This document shows, piece by piece, positions 26,610-35,513 of a stretch of 64,000 nt of DNA (position 1 is the first letter of the stretch; each line of letters starts with the position of its first letter). The stretch spans positions 4,712,001 to 4,776,000 of the forward strand of contig NZ_CP166097.1 in assembly GCF_041228105.1 (NCBI RefSeq), given 5' to 3'. The notes beneath the pieces are model-generated. The model did not search any database. It was not told the origin of the DNA and worked only from the letters and a program-made list of their open reading frames with translations. The position numbers and the translations under genes are program-made. The DNA comes from Pectobacterium aroidearum (GTDB lineage: Bacteria > Pseudomonadota > Gammaproteobacteria > Enterobacterales > Enterobacteriaceae).

Positions 26610-28880
26610 TTATTCTTCGCTGCTGCCAGTGCTAATCTGCTGCGGTGCATCCACCTCAATCCGGTCAATGCGCTGTAGCCCACGCAGCAACGTGCCTTTC
26701 CGCCCGCGCTCACCCTGATACTTCTGAAGCTCGTTCGGACGCAGCACCAGCTTACGCTTACCGAAATACAGCGTGACGGAAGCCTGTGGTGGTAGCAGAT
26801 ACAGCCAGGTCAGACGGTCTTTACCTTCAGCAAAATCAGCCGAGGAGATGGACACAATCTTGTTGCCTTTGCCTTTCGACAGCTGTGGTAGATCGGAGAC
26901 AGGGAACAACAGCATTCTGCCTGCGGCAGTGATCGCCATCAGCAGGTTATCGTCACCGTGGATCTCCATCGGAGCTAACGCCTTCGCATTATCCGGCAGT
27001 GTAATAATCGCTTTACCTGCGCGGTTGCGCGCGACCAGATCGTTGAAGGTACACACGAAACCGTAGCCTGCATCCGATGCCATCAGCAACGGCTGATCGT
27101 CTGCGGCCATCAGCACCTGTTCAATCGTCGCGCCCGGCGGCGGCGTGAGTTTGCCCGTCAGCGGCTCGCCCTGACCACGTGCGGAAGGCAGCGTGATCGG
27201 GTCCAACGCGTAGCTACGGCCGGTGGAGTCAATAAACACCACAGGCTGATTGCTCTTACCTTTCGCAGCGGCGCGGAAGCTATCACCCGCCTTGTAACTC
27301 AACCCGGCAGGATCGATGTCATGCCCTTTGGCGCTGCGCACCCAGCCCATTTCCGACAGCACAATGGTGACCGGTTCTGACGGCACAAAGTCATGTTCAC
27401 TCATCGCTTTCGCTTCGCTGCGTTCATACAGCGGCGAACGACGATCGTCGCCATAGGTTTGCGCATCCGCCTGAATTTCTTTCTTAATCAGATTGCTGAG
27501 CTTACGATCTGACGCCAGCAGCGCTTGAAGCTGATCGCGCTCTTTTGCTAGATCGTCCTGCTCACCGCGGATTTTCATCTCTTCCAGCTTGGCCAAATGA
27601 CGTAATTTCAGTTCCAGGATCGCTTCAGCCTGTGTTTCACTCAGGCTGAACTGGCGCATCAGTACAGGCTTCGGCTCATCTTCCGTGCGGATGATATGGA
27701 TGACTTCATCAATATTCAGGAACGCAATCAGCAAGCCTTCAAGGATATGCAGGCGCTTGAGCACTTTTTCCAGACGGTAGTTCAGACGGCGGCACACCGT
27801 ATCACGACGGAATACCAGCCACTCGCTCAGGATCTCGACCAGCCCTTTCACGCTAGGGCGACCATCCAGACCGATCATATTCATGTTAACGCGATAGCTC
27901 TTTTCCAGATCGGTCGTGGCGAACAGGTGATTCATCACCTGATCCATATCGATACGGTTCGAGCGCGGCACCAGCACCAGACGGGTTGGATTTTCGTGAT
28001 CGGATTCGTCGCGCAGGTCTTCCACCATCGGCAGCTTCTTCGCGCGCATCTGGCTGGCAATCTGTTCCAGCACTTTGGCACCGGAAACCTGATGTGGCAG
28101 CGCGGTAATGACGACATCACCGTCTTCTTTCTTCCAGACTGCGCGCATACGTACCGAGCCACGGCCATTCTGGTAGAGTTTGCGCACTTCATCGCGCGGC
28201 GTGATGATTTCAGCTTCCGTCGGGAAATCCGGCCCCTGCACGTGCTGCAATAAATCGTCCAGCGAAGCCTTCGGATTTTCCAGCAGCATGACCGCAGCGG
28301 CGGCGACTTCACGCACGTTATGCGGCGGAATATCCGTTGCCATGCCGACGGCGATCCCAGTGGTGCCGTTCAGCAAAATATTCGGCAGACGCGCAGGTAG
28401 CATCTTCGGCTCCTGCATCGTCCCGTCAAAGTTCGGGATGTAATCGACCGTACCCTGTCCTAACTCCGACAGCAGGATTTCAGCATATTTGGACAGCCGC
28501 GATTCGGTATAACGCATGGCGGCGAAGGATTTCGGATCGTCCGGCGCCCCCCAGTTCCCCTGACCATCCACCAGCGGGTAGCGGTACGAGAACGGCTGCG
28601 CCATCAGCACCATGGCTTCATAGCAGGCGCTGTCGCCGTGCGGATGGTATTTACCCAGCACGTCACCCACGGTACGGGCGGATTTTTTGAATTTGGCGCT
28701 GGCATTCAGCCCCAGTTCGGACATCGCATACACAATGCGACGCTGCACAGGCTTCAGGCCATCGCCAATGAACGGCAATGCCCTGTCCATGATGACGTAC
28801 ATGGAATAATTCAGGTATGCATTTTCGGTAAACGTGCGCAGCGCAAGGCTTTCTGCGCCGTCATGAGTCATCTCACTCAT
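26610..28880 (-). CDS. parC: DNA topoisomerase IV subunit A
   Basis: A 756-residue type IIA topoisomerase subunit that decatenates daughter chromosomes with ParE. The breakage-reunion domain begins [19 protein letters not shown]; the active Tyr is in [14 protein letters not shown] (about residue 124). The quinolone-determining stretch [12 protein letters not shown] keeps the susceptible Ser (residue 84 here, 80 in E. coli) and Glu (88/84). The C-terminal beta-pinwheel follows after residue 500. The N-terminus is four residues longer than in E. coli. Unlike the close E. coli arrangement, about 12.6 kb of accessory DNA separates it from parE here. Confidence 0.97.
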   Translation of the reverse strand: MSEMTHDGAESLALRTFTENAYLNYSMYVIMDRALPFIGDGLKPVQRRIVYAMSELGLNASAKFKKSARTVGDVLGKYHPHGDSACYEAMVLMAQPFSYRYPLVDGQGNWGAPDDPKSFAAMRYTESRLSKYAEILLSELGQGTVDYIPNFDGTMQEPKMLPARLPNILLNGTTGIAVGMATDIPPHNVREVAAAAVMLLENPKASLDDLLQHVQGPDFPTEAEIITPRDEVRKLYQNGRGSVRMRAVWKKEDGDVVITALPHQVSGAKVLEQIASQMRAKKLPMVEDLRDESDHENPTRLVLVPRSNRIDMDQVMNHLFATTDLEKSYRVNMNMIGLDGRPSVKGLVEILSEWLVFRRDTVCRRLNYRLEKVLKRLHILEGLLIAFLNIDEVIHIIRTEDEPKPVLMRQFSLSETQAEAILELKLRHLAKLEEMKIRGEQDDLAKERDQLQALLASDRKLSNLIKKEIQADAQTYGDDRRSPLYERSEAKAMSEHDFVPSEPVTIVLSEMGWVRSAKGHDIDPAGLSYKAGDSFRAAAKGKSNQPVVFIDSTGRSYALDPITLPSARGQGEPLTGKLTPPPGATIEQVLMAADDQPLLMASDAGYGFVCTFNDLVARNRAGKAIITLPDNAKALAPMEIHGDDNLLMAITAAGRMLLFPVSDLPQLSKGKGNKIVSISSADFAEGKDRLTWLYLLPPQASVTLYFGKRKLVLRPNELQKYQGERGRKGTLLRGLQRIDRIEVDAPQQISTGSSEE

Positions 28881-29054
28881 TTATCTCATTTCCCTCACAT
28901 CGCGGCGCGATGGTTACGCTTTCCGGCACGCCATAGTGGCGGTATGTTTGGCGGGAATAGTACCTTATCTGATGAGGTGATGTCACAGGGAACAACGTTG
29001 CGGCTCACTCCGGGCGATTACCGATGTGAATCCGACTGCGGCGAGAAAAGAGGG

Positions 29055-29558
29055 CTAGCGATAGCGATAGACGTTCGGATGGTCTGCGGTAATCGTCTCG
29101 CCATATACGGATATTGACGATTGGTCTGGCCGCAGCATGGGCTTTCCCTTGCGCCCCAGCAGAATACGTTCAACGGCAGTGCCAAAAGCAGCCCCTTCAA
29201 ACCAGAATGCCTCATGTATAAAGCTCATTCCGTAGCAGATTCCCGCGCGGTCCATAAGCAAAGCGCCGTGTGAATGATGGGTTTCGCCGATCAGAATCAG
29301 CGTTGTATTCAGAATACTTTGCCACTCAAGCAGCGTTTCATCATCCTGCAAATCCTCGCTGCTGCCAAAAATAATATCGCCACTGGCGCACGTTTCCCCT
29401 GCACCGCACTGTCCAACCGTCAGCCCGCCGAATGTATGAAGGATAATAAAAGCCGGATGGTTCTCTGGCACAAACGGCGGGACTGATTGCGTGGTAGCAC
29501 ACGGCCAGCCCGCAGTCTGAAACAGTGGAAGTACAGATTCGGGTATTTCAATCGACAT
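29055..29558 (-). CDS. SUKH-3-type immunity protein homologue
   Basis: A 167-residue protein with features of the SUKH-3 family (SMI1/KNR4 superfamily): LFQTAGWPCATTQ near the N-terminus, ILHTFGGLTVGQ around residue 40, LILIGETHHSHGALLMDRAG then a YGMS strand, and FWFEGAAFGTAVERILLGR at about residues 122-140. SUKH proteins usually neutralise polymorphic nuclease or deaminase toxins. No toxin gene is nearby, so this is an orphan immunity gene or has another role. The ribosome site is weak. Family recognised from motif pattern; function inferred. Confidence 0.7.
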   Translation of the reverse strand: MSIEIPESVLPLFQTAGWPCATTQSVPPFVPENHPAFIILHTFGGLTVGQCGAGETCASGDIIFGSSEDLQDDETLLEWQSILNTTLILIGETHHSHGALLMDRAGICYGMSFIHEAFWFEGAAFGTAVERILLGRKGKPMLRPDQSSISVYGETITADHPNVYRYR

Positions 29559-29658
29559 CGTTCGTCATCTTATGAGCAGAGCACCATTATCAAAAGACAC
29601 CATGCAGGCACTAAACATCATGGCATCAGCGCGGACATCGTCAGTGTGAGCAATGCGG

Positions 29659-29994
29659 CTATTCATCCTTTTCATAAATGCCAATCACGTGACAAGCATG
29701 AAACGTAACAATCTGGCCGCACCGCACGCAGTCGCTTCCCGTGGGAGTATTGTCTAAAACACCTTGATAAAACGCGCGATGCTTTGTCGTCACTCTGACC
29801 CACATCCTTTCCACCGACAGCTCATCCGCGCCTGCGGTTTTTTCCATACGAAAGATCAGCTTAACAAAATCGTCGGGGACGAGTGACTCACGCACTTCCT
29901 TGTCTGGTATCCAGAATGAATCAGGATACTCGCGGTTAAGCGCTTCGCCATCGTCCAGCTCGTAGTGATCGGTTTCATACGTCGGTAGTTTCAT
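29659..29994 (-). CDS. Small conserved protein, DUF2314-like / immunity-like
   Basis: A 111-residue soluble protein. The visible pattern is FWIPDKEVRESLVPDDFVKL, then VERMWVRVTTKHRAFYQGVL, DNTP and a final G-x-I-V-x-F...HVIGIY. This Trp-Val-x-Val ... G-x-L-x-N-x-P ... H-[IV]-I layout is shared by DUF2314-like and related immunity-type small proteins found beside toxin islands. It lies 100 bp upstream of the SUKH-like gene on the same strand, and they may form a small immunity cassette. Assignment is tentative; the protein could be an unrelated hypothetical. Confidence 0.55.
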   Translation of the reverse strand: MKLPTYETDHYELDDGEALNREYPDSFWIPDKEVRESLVPDDFVKLIFRMEKTAGADELSVERMWVRVTTKHRAFYQGVLDNTPTGSDCVRCGQIVTFHACHVIGIYEKDE

Positions 29995-30111
29995 TACACC
30001 TCATTGATACAGAACGCCTACACCATCGCCTTCGATTTGATAGCAAACATACCGTTTCATTAAGAATTATTCATCATCGTTGCAACAACAGATGATAATG
30101 CTTAGCATATT

Positions 30112-30130
30112 GATAATAATTATCATTACC
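30112..30130. promoter_or_regulatory. Fur box upstream of the TonB-dependent receptor
   Basis: GATAATAATTATCATTACC agrees with 16 of 19 Fur consensus positions. Another similar half (GATAATGCTTAGCATAT) overlaps just to the left at 30094-30110. It is 115 bp before the receptor start, so repression by iron is likely. Confidence 0.8.
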
Positions 30131-30244
30131 ACATGATAATTAATGTTATTCGCCGTTTTGCATTTCCCTTGCAGACGTTAGCTACCAGCACGCCATGTTT
30201 CCTCAACGCCGCTGGCCAGAACAACCTTATAGCAGAGTATCATT

Positions 30245-32647
30245 ATGTTAATTAACAAGAATTTAAATAAAATTCTTCTCACCGGCATCTTAACTGGCGT
30301 CGTACTGAACAGCATGGCAGCGGATAGCACCACGGGCAACAACGCACTCAACGGGAAGAGTCAGGATAATTCAGCGGCGAAAGCGGAACAAACCGACGAT
30401 GTCATGACGGTGAAATCGCCAAAGATCGAGAAAAAAGCGGGGTCGAGTACGACGCTGACAGCCGCAGATATGCAAAAAGAAGGCGGCAACAATTTTGGCA
30501 CTATCATGCGCTATCAACCTCTGGTGAGCGCAACGGGTGCCAGCGGCGGCAGTAATACCGGGAAAAGCGGCTTTGACCGCGGCGGTTACACGGGCTACAA
30601 CATTCGTGGGATTGAAAGCAACCGTGTTGCGATCGATACCGATGGCATCGCTCTGCCCAATGCCACAGGCCGCAGCTACGCCAGCCGTGCCGGATTCAAT
30701 ACGTTCGGCATGGGACGCGACTATATCGACCCTTACGTGTACAGCAGCGTCGATATTGAGTCAGGCGTCACCTCCGCAGAAAATACCATCAACGCACTCG
30801 GAGGCAGTGTCTCCTTTCGGCCAAAATCTGCCGATGATTATCTGAAAGCAGGCAAGCAGGACTACTTTGGTCTCCAGAGTGACTTCGACTCTGCCAACCA
30901 TGGTTGGCATAATGGCATCACCGCCGCAGGCGGTGATGACGAATTGCGCGGCGTGGTCGTGCTCAGCCGCCGCGACGGCCAGCAAACGCGTAATAACAGC
31001 GACGAGATCGCCGCTTACCCCGCCAACTGGCACTCTAACGCCATTTTGGCATCAGGTATTTGGCAGGCCAACGACGAACACCAGCTCACCGGAACGTTGG
31101 ATTATTACCATAAAACCAACCACACCCATTATGATTACTGGGGTAACCTGCCAAGCGGCAACAATACCATTTACGGCACAGCGCAACAGAGCAGCGAGAC
31201 ACGCCGCTGGACCGCCAGCCTGAAAGATCGCTGGACGCCTGTTAACAATACGCTGGTCGATTTGGTTGATAGCCGCATTTACTTCCAAAACAGCGAATCA
31301 CACGACAACACCTGGCTACCGGCAACCACAGGGATGGCGGCGGCGGATAGCCATCGGGTCTATTCTGACTACAATGTCACCACTTATGGATTCGATACCC
31401 ATATGGTGAAAAGCTGGGATCGCCACGAATTCAGCTGGGGTCTTAATGCCAGCCAAAGCAAAACAGAGCGTCCGTTCAGACAATCACCGAATCAAACGGG
31501 TGCCAATAACATCATGCAGCCAGAAGCCGACAGCAATAGCTACACCGTCGGCGGCTTTGTGCAGGATACCGTTACGTGGGATCTGGCGGGGCACGCCTTT
31601 TCGGTTGTCCCTGCCGTGCGCGCCATCCATCAGCGTACCAAACCGACCAATACAGTTCGCCTGAGCGGTGACGGCAGTGTCATCAGTGAATCCGATGTCA
31701 ACAGACTGTACGGTAAAGCCAACAGTGATACTCAAGTCCTGCCTTCACTGAGCTTCCTCTATGACATCACCCCGACGCTGACAACCTATTTGCAGTTCCG
31801 CCGTGGCGCACAATTCCCGGATGCCAGCCAGCTTTATGGCAGCACCAACCTGGACGCCAACTATGCCGGACCAGCTCAGTATGCCTTTATCGGCAATAGC
31901 GACCTCAAGACGGAAACCAGCAACAACGTAGAATGGGGATTAAAAGGCGAAGCAACGGAGGGAATCACCTTCCGTACCGCGCTGTTCTACAACACGTATA
32001 AGAACTTTATCGCCAATACCCGCTACCGTCGTAGCGCCAACCCCGATAAATTTACCAATGTGCCAAGCAATATCAGCACGATATATCAGGCGGAAAACCG
32101 CGATAAAGCCTACATCTACGGTGGTGAGGTCAGCAGCAAAATACAGCTAGGCACCTGGTTCCCGTCCGTTGATGGGCTCAGCACCACGCTGGCGTTTGGT
32201 TACACCAAAGGCCAATCGCAATCCCGCTACCTTGGCGACCGCTATGTCGATCTCGACAGCGTGGCTCCGATGAAAGCGGTGATAGGTATCGCCTACGACG
32301 ATCCTTCTCAGCGCTACGGTGCCGCCGTGACGTCTACCTTCCAGAAAGGGAAACAGGCGAAGGATACCAGCCGTGAAAGCTACACCAATGCAGGCAACGC
32401 TATCACCACCTCAAGTACCGAATATATGCGGATTCCCGGCTACGGTATGGTGGATCTGACCGCCTACTATCGCGTGACCAAAAACGTGAAAATCAACGGC
32501 GGTGTGTATAACCTGACTGACCGTAAATACTGGGATTACCTCAGCAGTCGCCAGATTGAGACCAACGATCGGCAGGGGCAGTATGACCGCGCCCTCTCCG
32601 TGCAGCCTGGTCGAACCTTCCAACTGGGTGTGAACGTGGACTTCTAA
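30245..32647 (+). CDS. TonB-dependent outer-membrane receptor, haem/haemoglobin-type
   Basis: An 800-residue TonB-dependent receptor. Signal peptide of about 25 residues (ending NSMAAD). An unusually long Asp/Ser-rich stretch precedes the plug domain, where a TonB box is possible around DDVMTVKSP. The plug contains the GYNIRGIESNRVAIDTDGI motif, and the 22-strand barrel ends in GVNVDF. FRRGAQFPDASQLYG is similar to the conserved FRAP-NPNL-type region near residue 520 of haem/haemoglobin receptors, so haem or haem-protein is the best guess, but a siderophore is possible. It is preceded by a strong Fur box and stands alone without transporter genes. It depends on ExbBD/TonB. Confidence 0.85.
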   Translation: MLINKNLNKILLTGILTGVVLNSMAADSTTGNNALNGKSQDNSAAKAEQTDDVMTVKSPKIEKKAGSSTTLTAADMQKEGGNNFGTIMRYQPLVSATGASGGSNTGKSGFDRGGYTGYNIRGIESNRVAIDTDGIALPNATGRSYASRAGFNTFGMGRDYIDPYVYSSVDIESGVTSAENTINALGGSVSFRPKSADDYLKAGKQDYFGLQSDFDSANHGWHNGITAAGGDDELRGVVVLSRRDGQQTRNNSDEIAAYPANWHSNAILASGIWQANDEHQLTGTLDYYHKTNHTHYDYWGNLPSGNNTIYGTAQQSSETRRWTASLKDRWTPVNNTLVDLVDSRIYFQNSESHDNTWLPATTGMAAADSHRVYSDYNVTTYGFDTHMVKSWDRHEFSWGLNASQSKTERPFRQSPNQTGANNIMQPEADSNSYTVGGFVQDTVTWDLAGHAFSVVPAVRAIHQRTKPTNTVRLSGDGSVISESDVNRLYGKANSDTQVLPSLSFLYDITPTLTTYLQFRRGAQFPDASQLYGSTNLDANYAGPAQYAFIGNSDLKTETSNNVEWGLKGEATEGITFRTALFYNTYKNFIANTRYRRSANPDKFTNVPSNISTIYQAENRDKAYIYGGEVSSKIQLGTWFPSVDGLSTTLAFGYTKGQSQSRYLGDRYVDLDSVAPMKAVIGIAYDDPSQRYGAAVTSTFQKGKQAKDTSRESYTNAGNAITTSSTEYMRIPGYGMVDLTAYYRVTKNVKINGGVYNLTDRKYWDYLSSRQIETNDRQGQYDRALSVQPGRTFQLGVNVDF

Positions 32648-32709
32648 TCCGCGTCGCTCACGATTCAATGAAAAAGGCGATGTCTGCATAAGGCATCGCC
32701 ACCGTAATC

Positions 32710-32750
32710 AGGCAAGAGCGCGCACCACGGCTTTCTTGCCTTTTTATTTT
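32710..32750 (+). terminator. Terminator after the TonB-dependent receptor
   Basis: GGCAAGA (32711-32717) pairs with TCTTGCC (32734-32740), then TTTTTATTTTT follows. Another imperfect stem, GGCGATG/CATCGCC, lies a few bases upstream. Confidence 0.75.
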
Positions 32751-32862
32751 TCTCTATACGCTCTTCCCGCCACGTCCCGTTTAATTGCGCCGATATCATT
32801 ATTTCTACAGCATTAAATAATGGCGATGCCGATCAGAATGTCTAATTTACCTCTCGCTATAA

Positions 32863-32878
32863 CGTGATCGCGATCTCA
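32863..32878. promoter_or_regulatory. CRP-like site before the PTS operon
   Basis: CGTGA-TCGCGA-TCTCA matches 8 of 10 core CRP positions and extends symmetrically (CGTGATCGCGATCTCA). It lies about 210 bp upstream of the PRD regulator start; CRP control would be usual for a PTS sugar operon. Confidence 0.5.
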
Positions 32879-33082
32879 ATTAATATCCCGTCAGCACCAT
32901 GTTTTAATTTTGTCCTATTCAGCGGACAGCATTTAGTATTGTCCCTCTCGACTATCGCGACTAGATTAATGATTACAGCACGTGACGTAAATAAACCAAC
33001 AGAGAAAATAAAACAGGAAATTATTTAGAAAAAATTATCAATTCGATAAGCATCAGAAAATCTAAAAATTCATGAGGGTAAT

Positions 33083-34633
33083 ATGATGCAGCCACTCACC
33101 TCCCGTCAGAACCGTTTATTGAAATATCTGTTACAACACCAGGGATATGTAACGGTTAAAGATATTGCACATTACCTCGATGTGTCTGAAAAAACTGTCT
33201 ATCGTGATATGCAATTTGTCGAAGCCTTCCTTTCTGTCTGGAATATTTATCCAGACAAAAAGGTCGGTGCGGGAATCATGTTAACCACGGATGACGATCG
33301 CCATCTCACACTGTTAGAGCAGCAAATTGTCGTGGACGACGGAGAGACCGATGCGCTGATCAACAATGCGCGTCGCGTCAAAATTGCCTCACAGCTGCTG
33401 AGCGACACGCCTCATGAAACATCCATCAGCAAGCTGTCAGAACGCTACTTTATCAGCAGCGCCTCTATCGTTAACGATCTGAAAATCATCGAAAGCTGGT
33501 TACATCCGCTGGGGCTGGCGCTGGTGCGCAGCCAGAGCGGCACGCACATTGAAGGCAGTGAGAATCAGGTGCGTCAGGCGATGGCCTCGCTCATTAATGA
33601 CGTCATGCACCATAAAGAACCTGGCCCGCTTAACCATTCTCGTCTCGACCCCGGCAGCTATAAGGCACTGATCAACTATTTCGGTAAAGAAGACGTGTCC
33701 TTCGTCGAATCGCTGTTACAGGACATGGAACGACAGCTTTCTTATCCACTCGGTGAACCTTATTACATCAATATTTTCACGCATACCTTAATTATGATGC
33801 ACCGCATTGCGCAGGGAAAAGCGTTAATGATGGCGGAAGAATCCGTTCATCAGCAGGTTGATAATCGTATATTCTCCATCGCTCAAAACATGGTGAGCCA
33901 AATAGAGCAGCGCGTCGAGAGCACACTGCCATCTGACGAAGTCTGGTTTATTTACCAATATATTATTTCCTCCGGCATTGTGATGGAGGAACGGGCGGAT
34001 AACCAACTGCTCCGCTATCAATTTTCTAACGGTGAATCACGCAGAATTACGCACGCACTGACGCAGATATTTTCTGATTTAATTAATATCGATTTGCGCA
34101 CAGATAAGTTATTACATGAAGGATTACTTATTCACATCAAGCCATTGCTTAACCGCTTAAAGTACCAAATACATATTCGCAACCCGTTATTAGACGATAT
34201 CAAAAGCGAATTTATCGATATTTATGATATGACTCAGCAAGCGATGGATGAAGTCTGTCAGCGATTTCAATTAAAACCGGTCGCTGAAGATGAAATCGGC
34301 TATCTGACCATTCATTTTCAAGCCGCGCTGGAACGCCAAATTGCACATAAACGTATTCTGGTGGTGTGTTCCAGCGGCGTAGGAACGTCACACCTGTTGA
34401 AAAACCGCATCCTGCGCGCATTCCCTGATTGGATTATTGTTGGCGTGGTTTCGGCCAGCAATATGCAGAGGTTTTGCCAGCAGGAAGAGATTGAGCTGAT
34501 TATTTCCACGATTCATCTGGAAGAACAACACATTCCTGTCGTCTATGTTTCCGCCTTTTTTAATGACGATGACATTAAACGCGTTACCGAAAAAGTTATC
34601 GCCAATCAACTGCATCAGGCCGTCCCCCACTGA
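33083..34633 (+). CDS. PRD- and EIIB-containing transcriptional activator (LicR/MtlR type)
   Basis: A 516-residue regulator. An N-terminal DeoR-like helix-turn-helix (YVTVKDIAHYLDVSEKTVYR, about 22-41) is followed by a second helix-turn-helix (ISKLSERYFISSASIVNDL, about 112-130). Two PTS regulation domains follow at about 190-300 and 310-415, with conserved His in FTHTLIMMHRIAQG, HIKPLLNRLKYQIHIRNPLL and IGYLTIHFQAALER. The last 90 residues form an EIIB-like domain with active Cys near 428 in VVCSSGVGTSHLL. Full LicR proteins end with an EIIA domain, absent here; a free EIIA is encoded next (48 bp away). It should activate the following PTS genes when sugar is being transported. Confidence 0.9.
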   Translation: MMQPLTSRQNRLLKYLLQHQGYVTVKDIAHYLDVSEKTVYRDMQFVEAFLSVWNIYPDKKVGAGIMLTTDDDRHLTLLEQQIVVDDGETDALINNARRVKIASQLLSDTPHETSISKLSERYFISSASIVNDLKIIESWLHPLGLALVRSQSGTHIEGSENQVRQAMASLINDVMHHKEPGPLNHSRLDPGSYKALINYFGKEDVSFVESLLQDMERQLSYPLGEPYYINIFTHTLIMMHRIAQGKALMMAEESVHQQVDNRIFSIAQNMVSQIEQRVESTLPSDEVWFIYQYIISSGIVMEERADNQLLRYQFSNGESRRITHALTQIFSDLINIDLRTDKLLHEGLLIHIKPLLNRLKYQIHIRNPLLDDIKSEFIDIYDMTQQAMDEVCQRFQLKPVAEDEIGYLTIHFQAALERQIAHKRILVVCSSGVGTSHLLKNRILRAFPDWIIVGVVSASNMQRFCQQEEIELIISTIHLEEQHIPVVYVSAFFNDDDIKRVTEKVIANQLHQAVPH

Positions 34634-34680
34634 TTATTGGCCGAACGTTATTTTTAACATTTATAGATGAGGTGTGATAA

Positions 34681-35160
34681 ATGGATATCAATAAAATACT
34701 GAATGTAAATCGCGTAAAGCTAACTATGTCCGCGACCAATAAAGACGAAGCCATTAATGAATTAACCGATCTGCTGTATGCCGATGGCGCTATTACCAAT
34801 AAACAGGATTTTATTCATGATGTCTGGTTACGCGAGGCGGAAGGATCGACCGGTTTTGAAAACCATATTGCGATCCCCCACGGAAAATCCTCTGCCGTAA
34901 AACAGACCACGCTCGCGATTGGCCGCACCCGTCAGGATATTCCGTGGGAGACGCTGGACGGTAGCCAGGTTCGCTGCATTATTCTTTTTGCCGTGCGTCT
35001 GGAAGATCAGAACACGACACATATTCGCCTGCTGTCTCAGGTTGCCAGCGCGCTGGCCGATGATGAGGTGATTGCTCAACTGCTGGACGAATCCGATCCC
35101 CATAAAATTATTCGGCTGTTTAGTCAGTATGCAGAAACAGCTCCCGTCACTCCGACATAA
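34681..35160 (+). CDS. PTS EIIA component, fructose/mannitol type
   Basis: A 159-residue cytoplasmic EIIA of the fructose-mannitol family. The phosphoryl-accepting His67 is in FENHIAIPHGKSSAVKQTTL. RCIILFAVRLEDQNTTHIRL and LLSQVASALADDEVI are standard later motifs. It probably takes phosphate from HPr, passes it to the EIIB encoded 13 bp downstream, and may also act on the upstream regulator, which lacks its own EIIA domain. Ribosome site GAGGTG is present. Confidence 0.92.
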   Translation: MDINKILNVNRVKLTMSATNKDEAINELTDLLYADGAITNKQDFIHDVWLREAEGSTGFENHIAIPHGKSSAVKQTTLAIGRTRQDIPWETLDGSQVRCIILFAVRLEDQNTTHIRLLSQVASALADDEVIAQLLDESDPHKIIRLFSQYAETAPVTPT

Positions 35161-35173
35161 GACGAGGCTCAAA

Positions 35174-35488
35174 ATGAATATTGTTTGTGTTGCCGCCTGC
35201 ACGGCAGGCATTGCGCATACCTATATCGCACGCGAGAAACTCATTAAGGGTGCCAACGCCTTAAATTACGCTATCAAAGTAGAAACTCAGGGAACCATTG
35301 GTACAGAGAATGAATTAACGCCTGATGAAATAGCCGCAGCCGATGTTGTTATTCTGGCCATCGATATAAAAATAACAGGCGAAGAGCGGTTTAAAGGTAA
35401 GCCAATTGTTCGGGTAAAAACGGAGGTCGTTATTAAATCTCCGATTAAATTTCTGGAAAAAGTCGCTAGTTCTTTAGCGGGTGCCTGA
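35174..35488 (+). CDS. PTS EIIB component, fructose type
   Basis: A 104-residue EIIB. The P-loop with active Cys9 reads AACTAGIAHTYIAREKL; in most relatives this is CPTGIAHT, so Pro-Thr is replaced by Thr-Ala. VETQGTIGTENELTPDEIAA is the usual EIIB continuation and RFKGKPIVRVKTE the C-terminal part. The ATG at 35174 is chosen because the family begins with this strand; the longer frame from 35072 overlaps EIIA. Next gene is EIIC, 25 bp further. Confidence 0.92.
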   Translation: MNIVCVAACTAGIAHTYIAREKLIKGANALNYAIKVETQGTIGTENELTPDEIAAADVVILAIDIKITGEERFKGKPIVRVKTEVVIKSPIKFLEKVASSLAGA

Positions 35489-35513
35489 ATATCTCAATTT
35501 CGGGGTAATAATT

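Larger units (their letters stand above)
32648..33082. other. 435-bp gap between receptor and PTS regulator
   Basis: It contains the receptor terminator (32710-32750), a CRP-like site (32863-32878) and an AT-rich promoter region for the downstream regulator. AATAAAACAGGAAATTATT at 33007-33025 has one half of a KdgR-like palindrome, but the other half lacks the TTT core. No gene seen. Confidence 0.5.

Noticed and set aside
28641..28660. Quinolone resistance substitutions in ParC
   Set aside because: The [12 protein letters not shown] stretch has the susceptible Ser and Glu; no resistance-type change is seen.
33007..33025. KdgR-like site before the PTS operon
   Set aside because: Only the left half (AATAAAACA) fits; the right half has AAT instead of the TTT core, so it is below a credible match.
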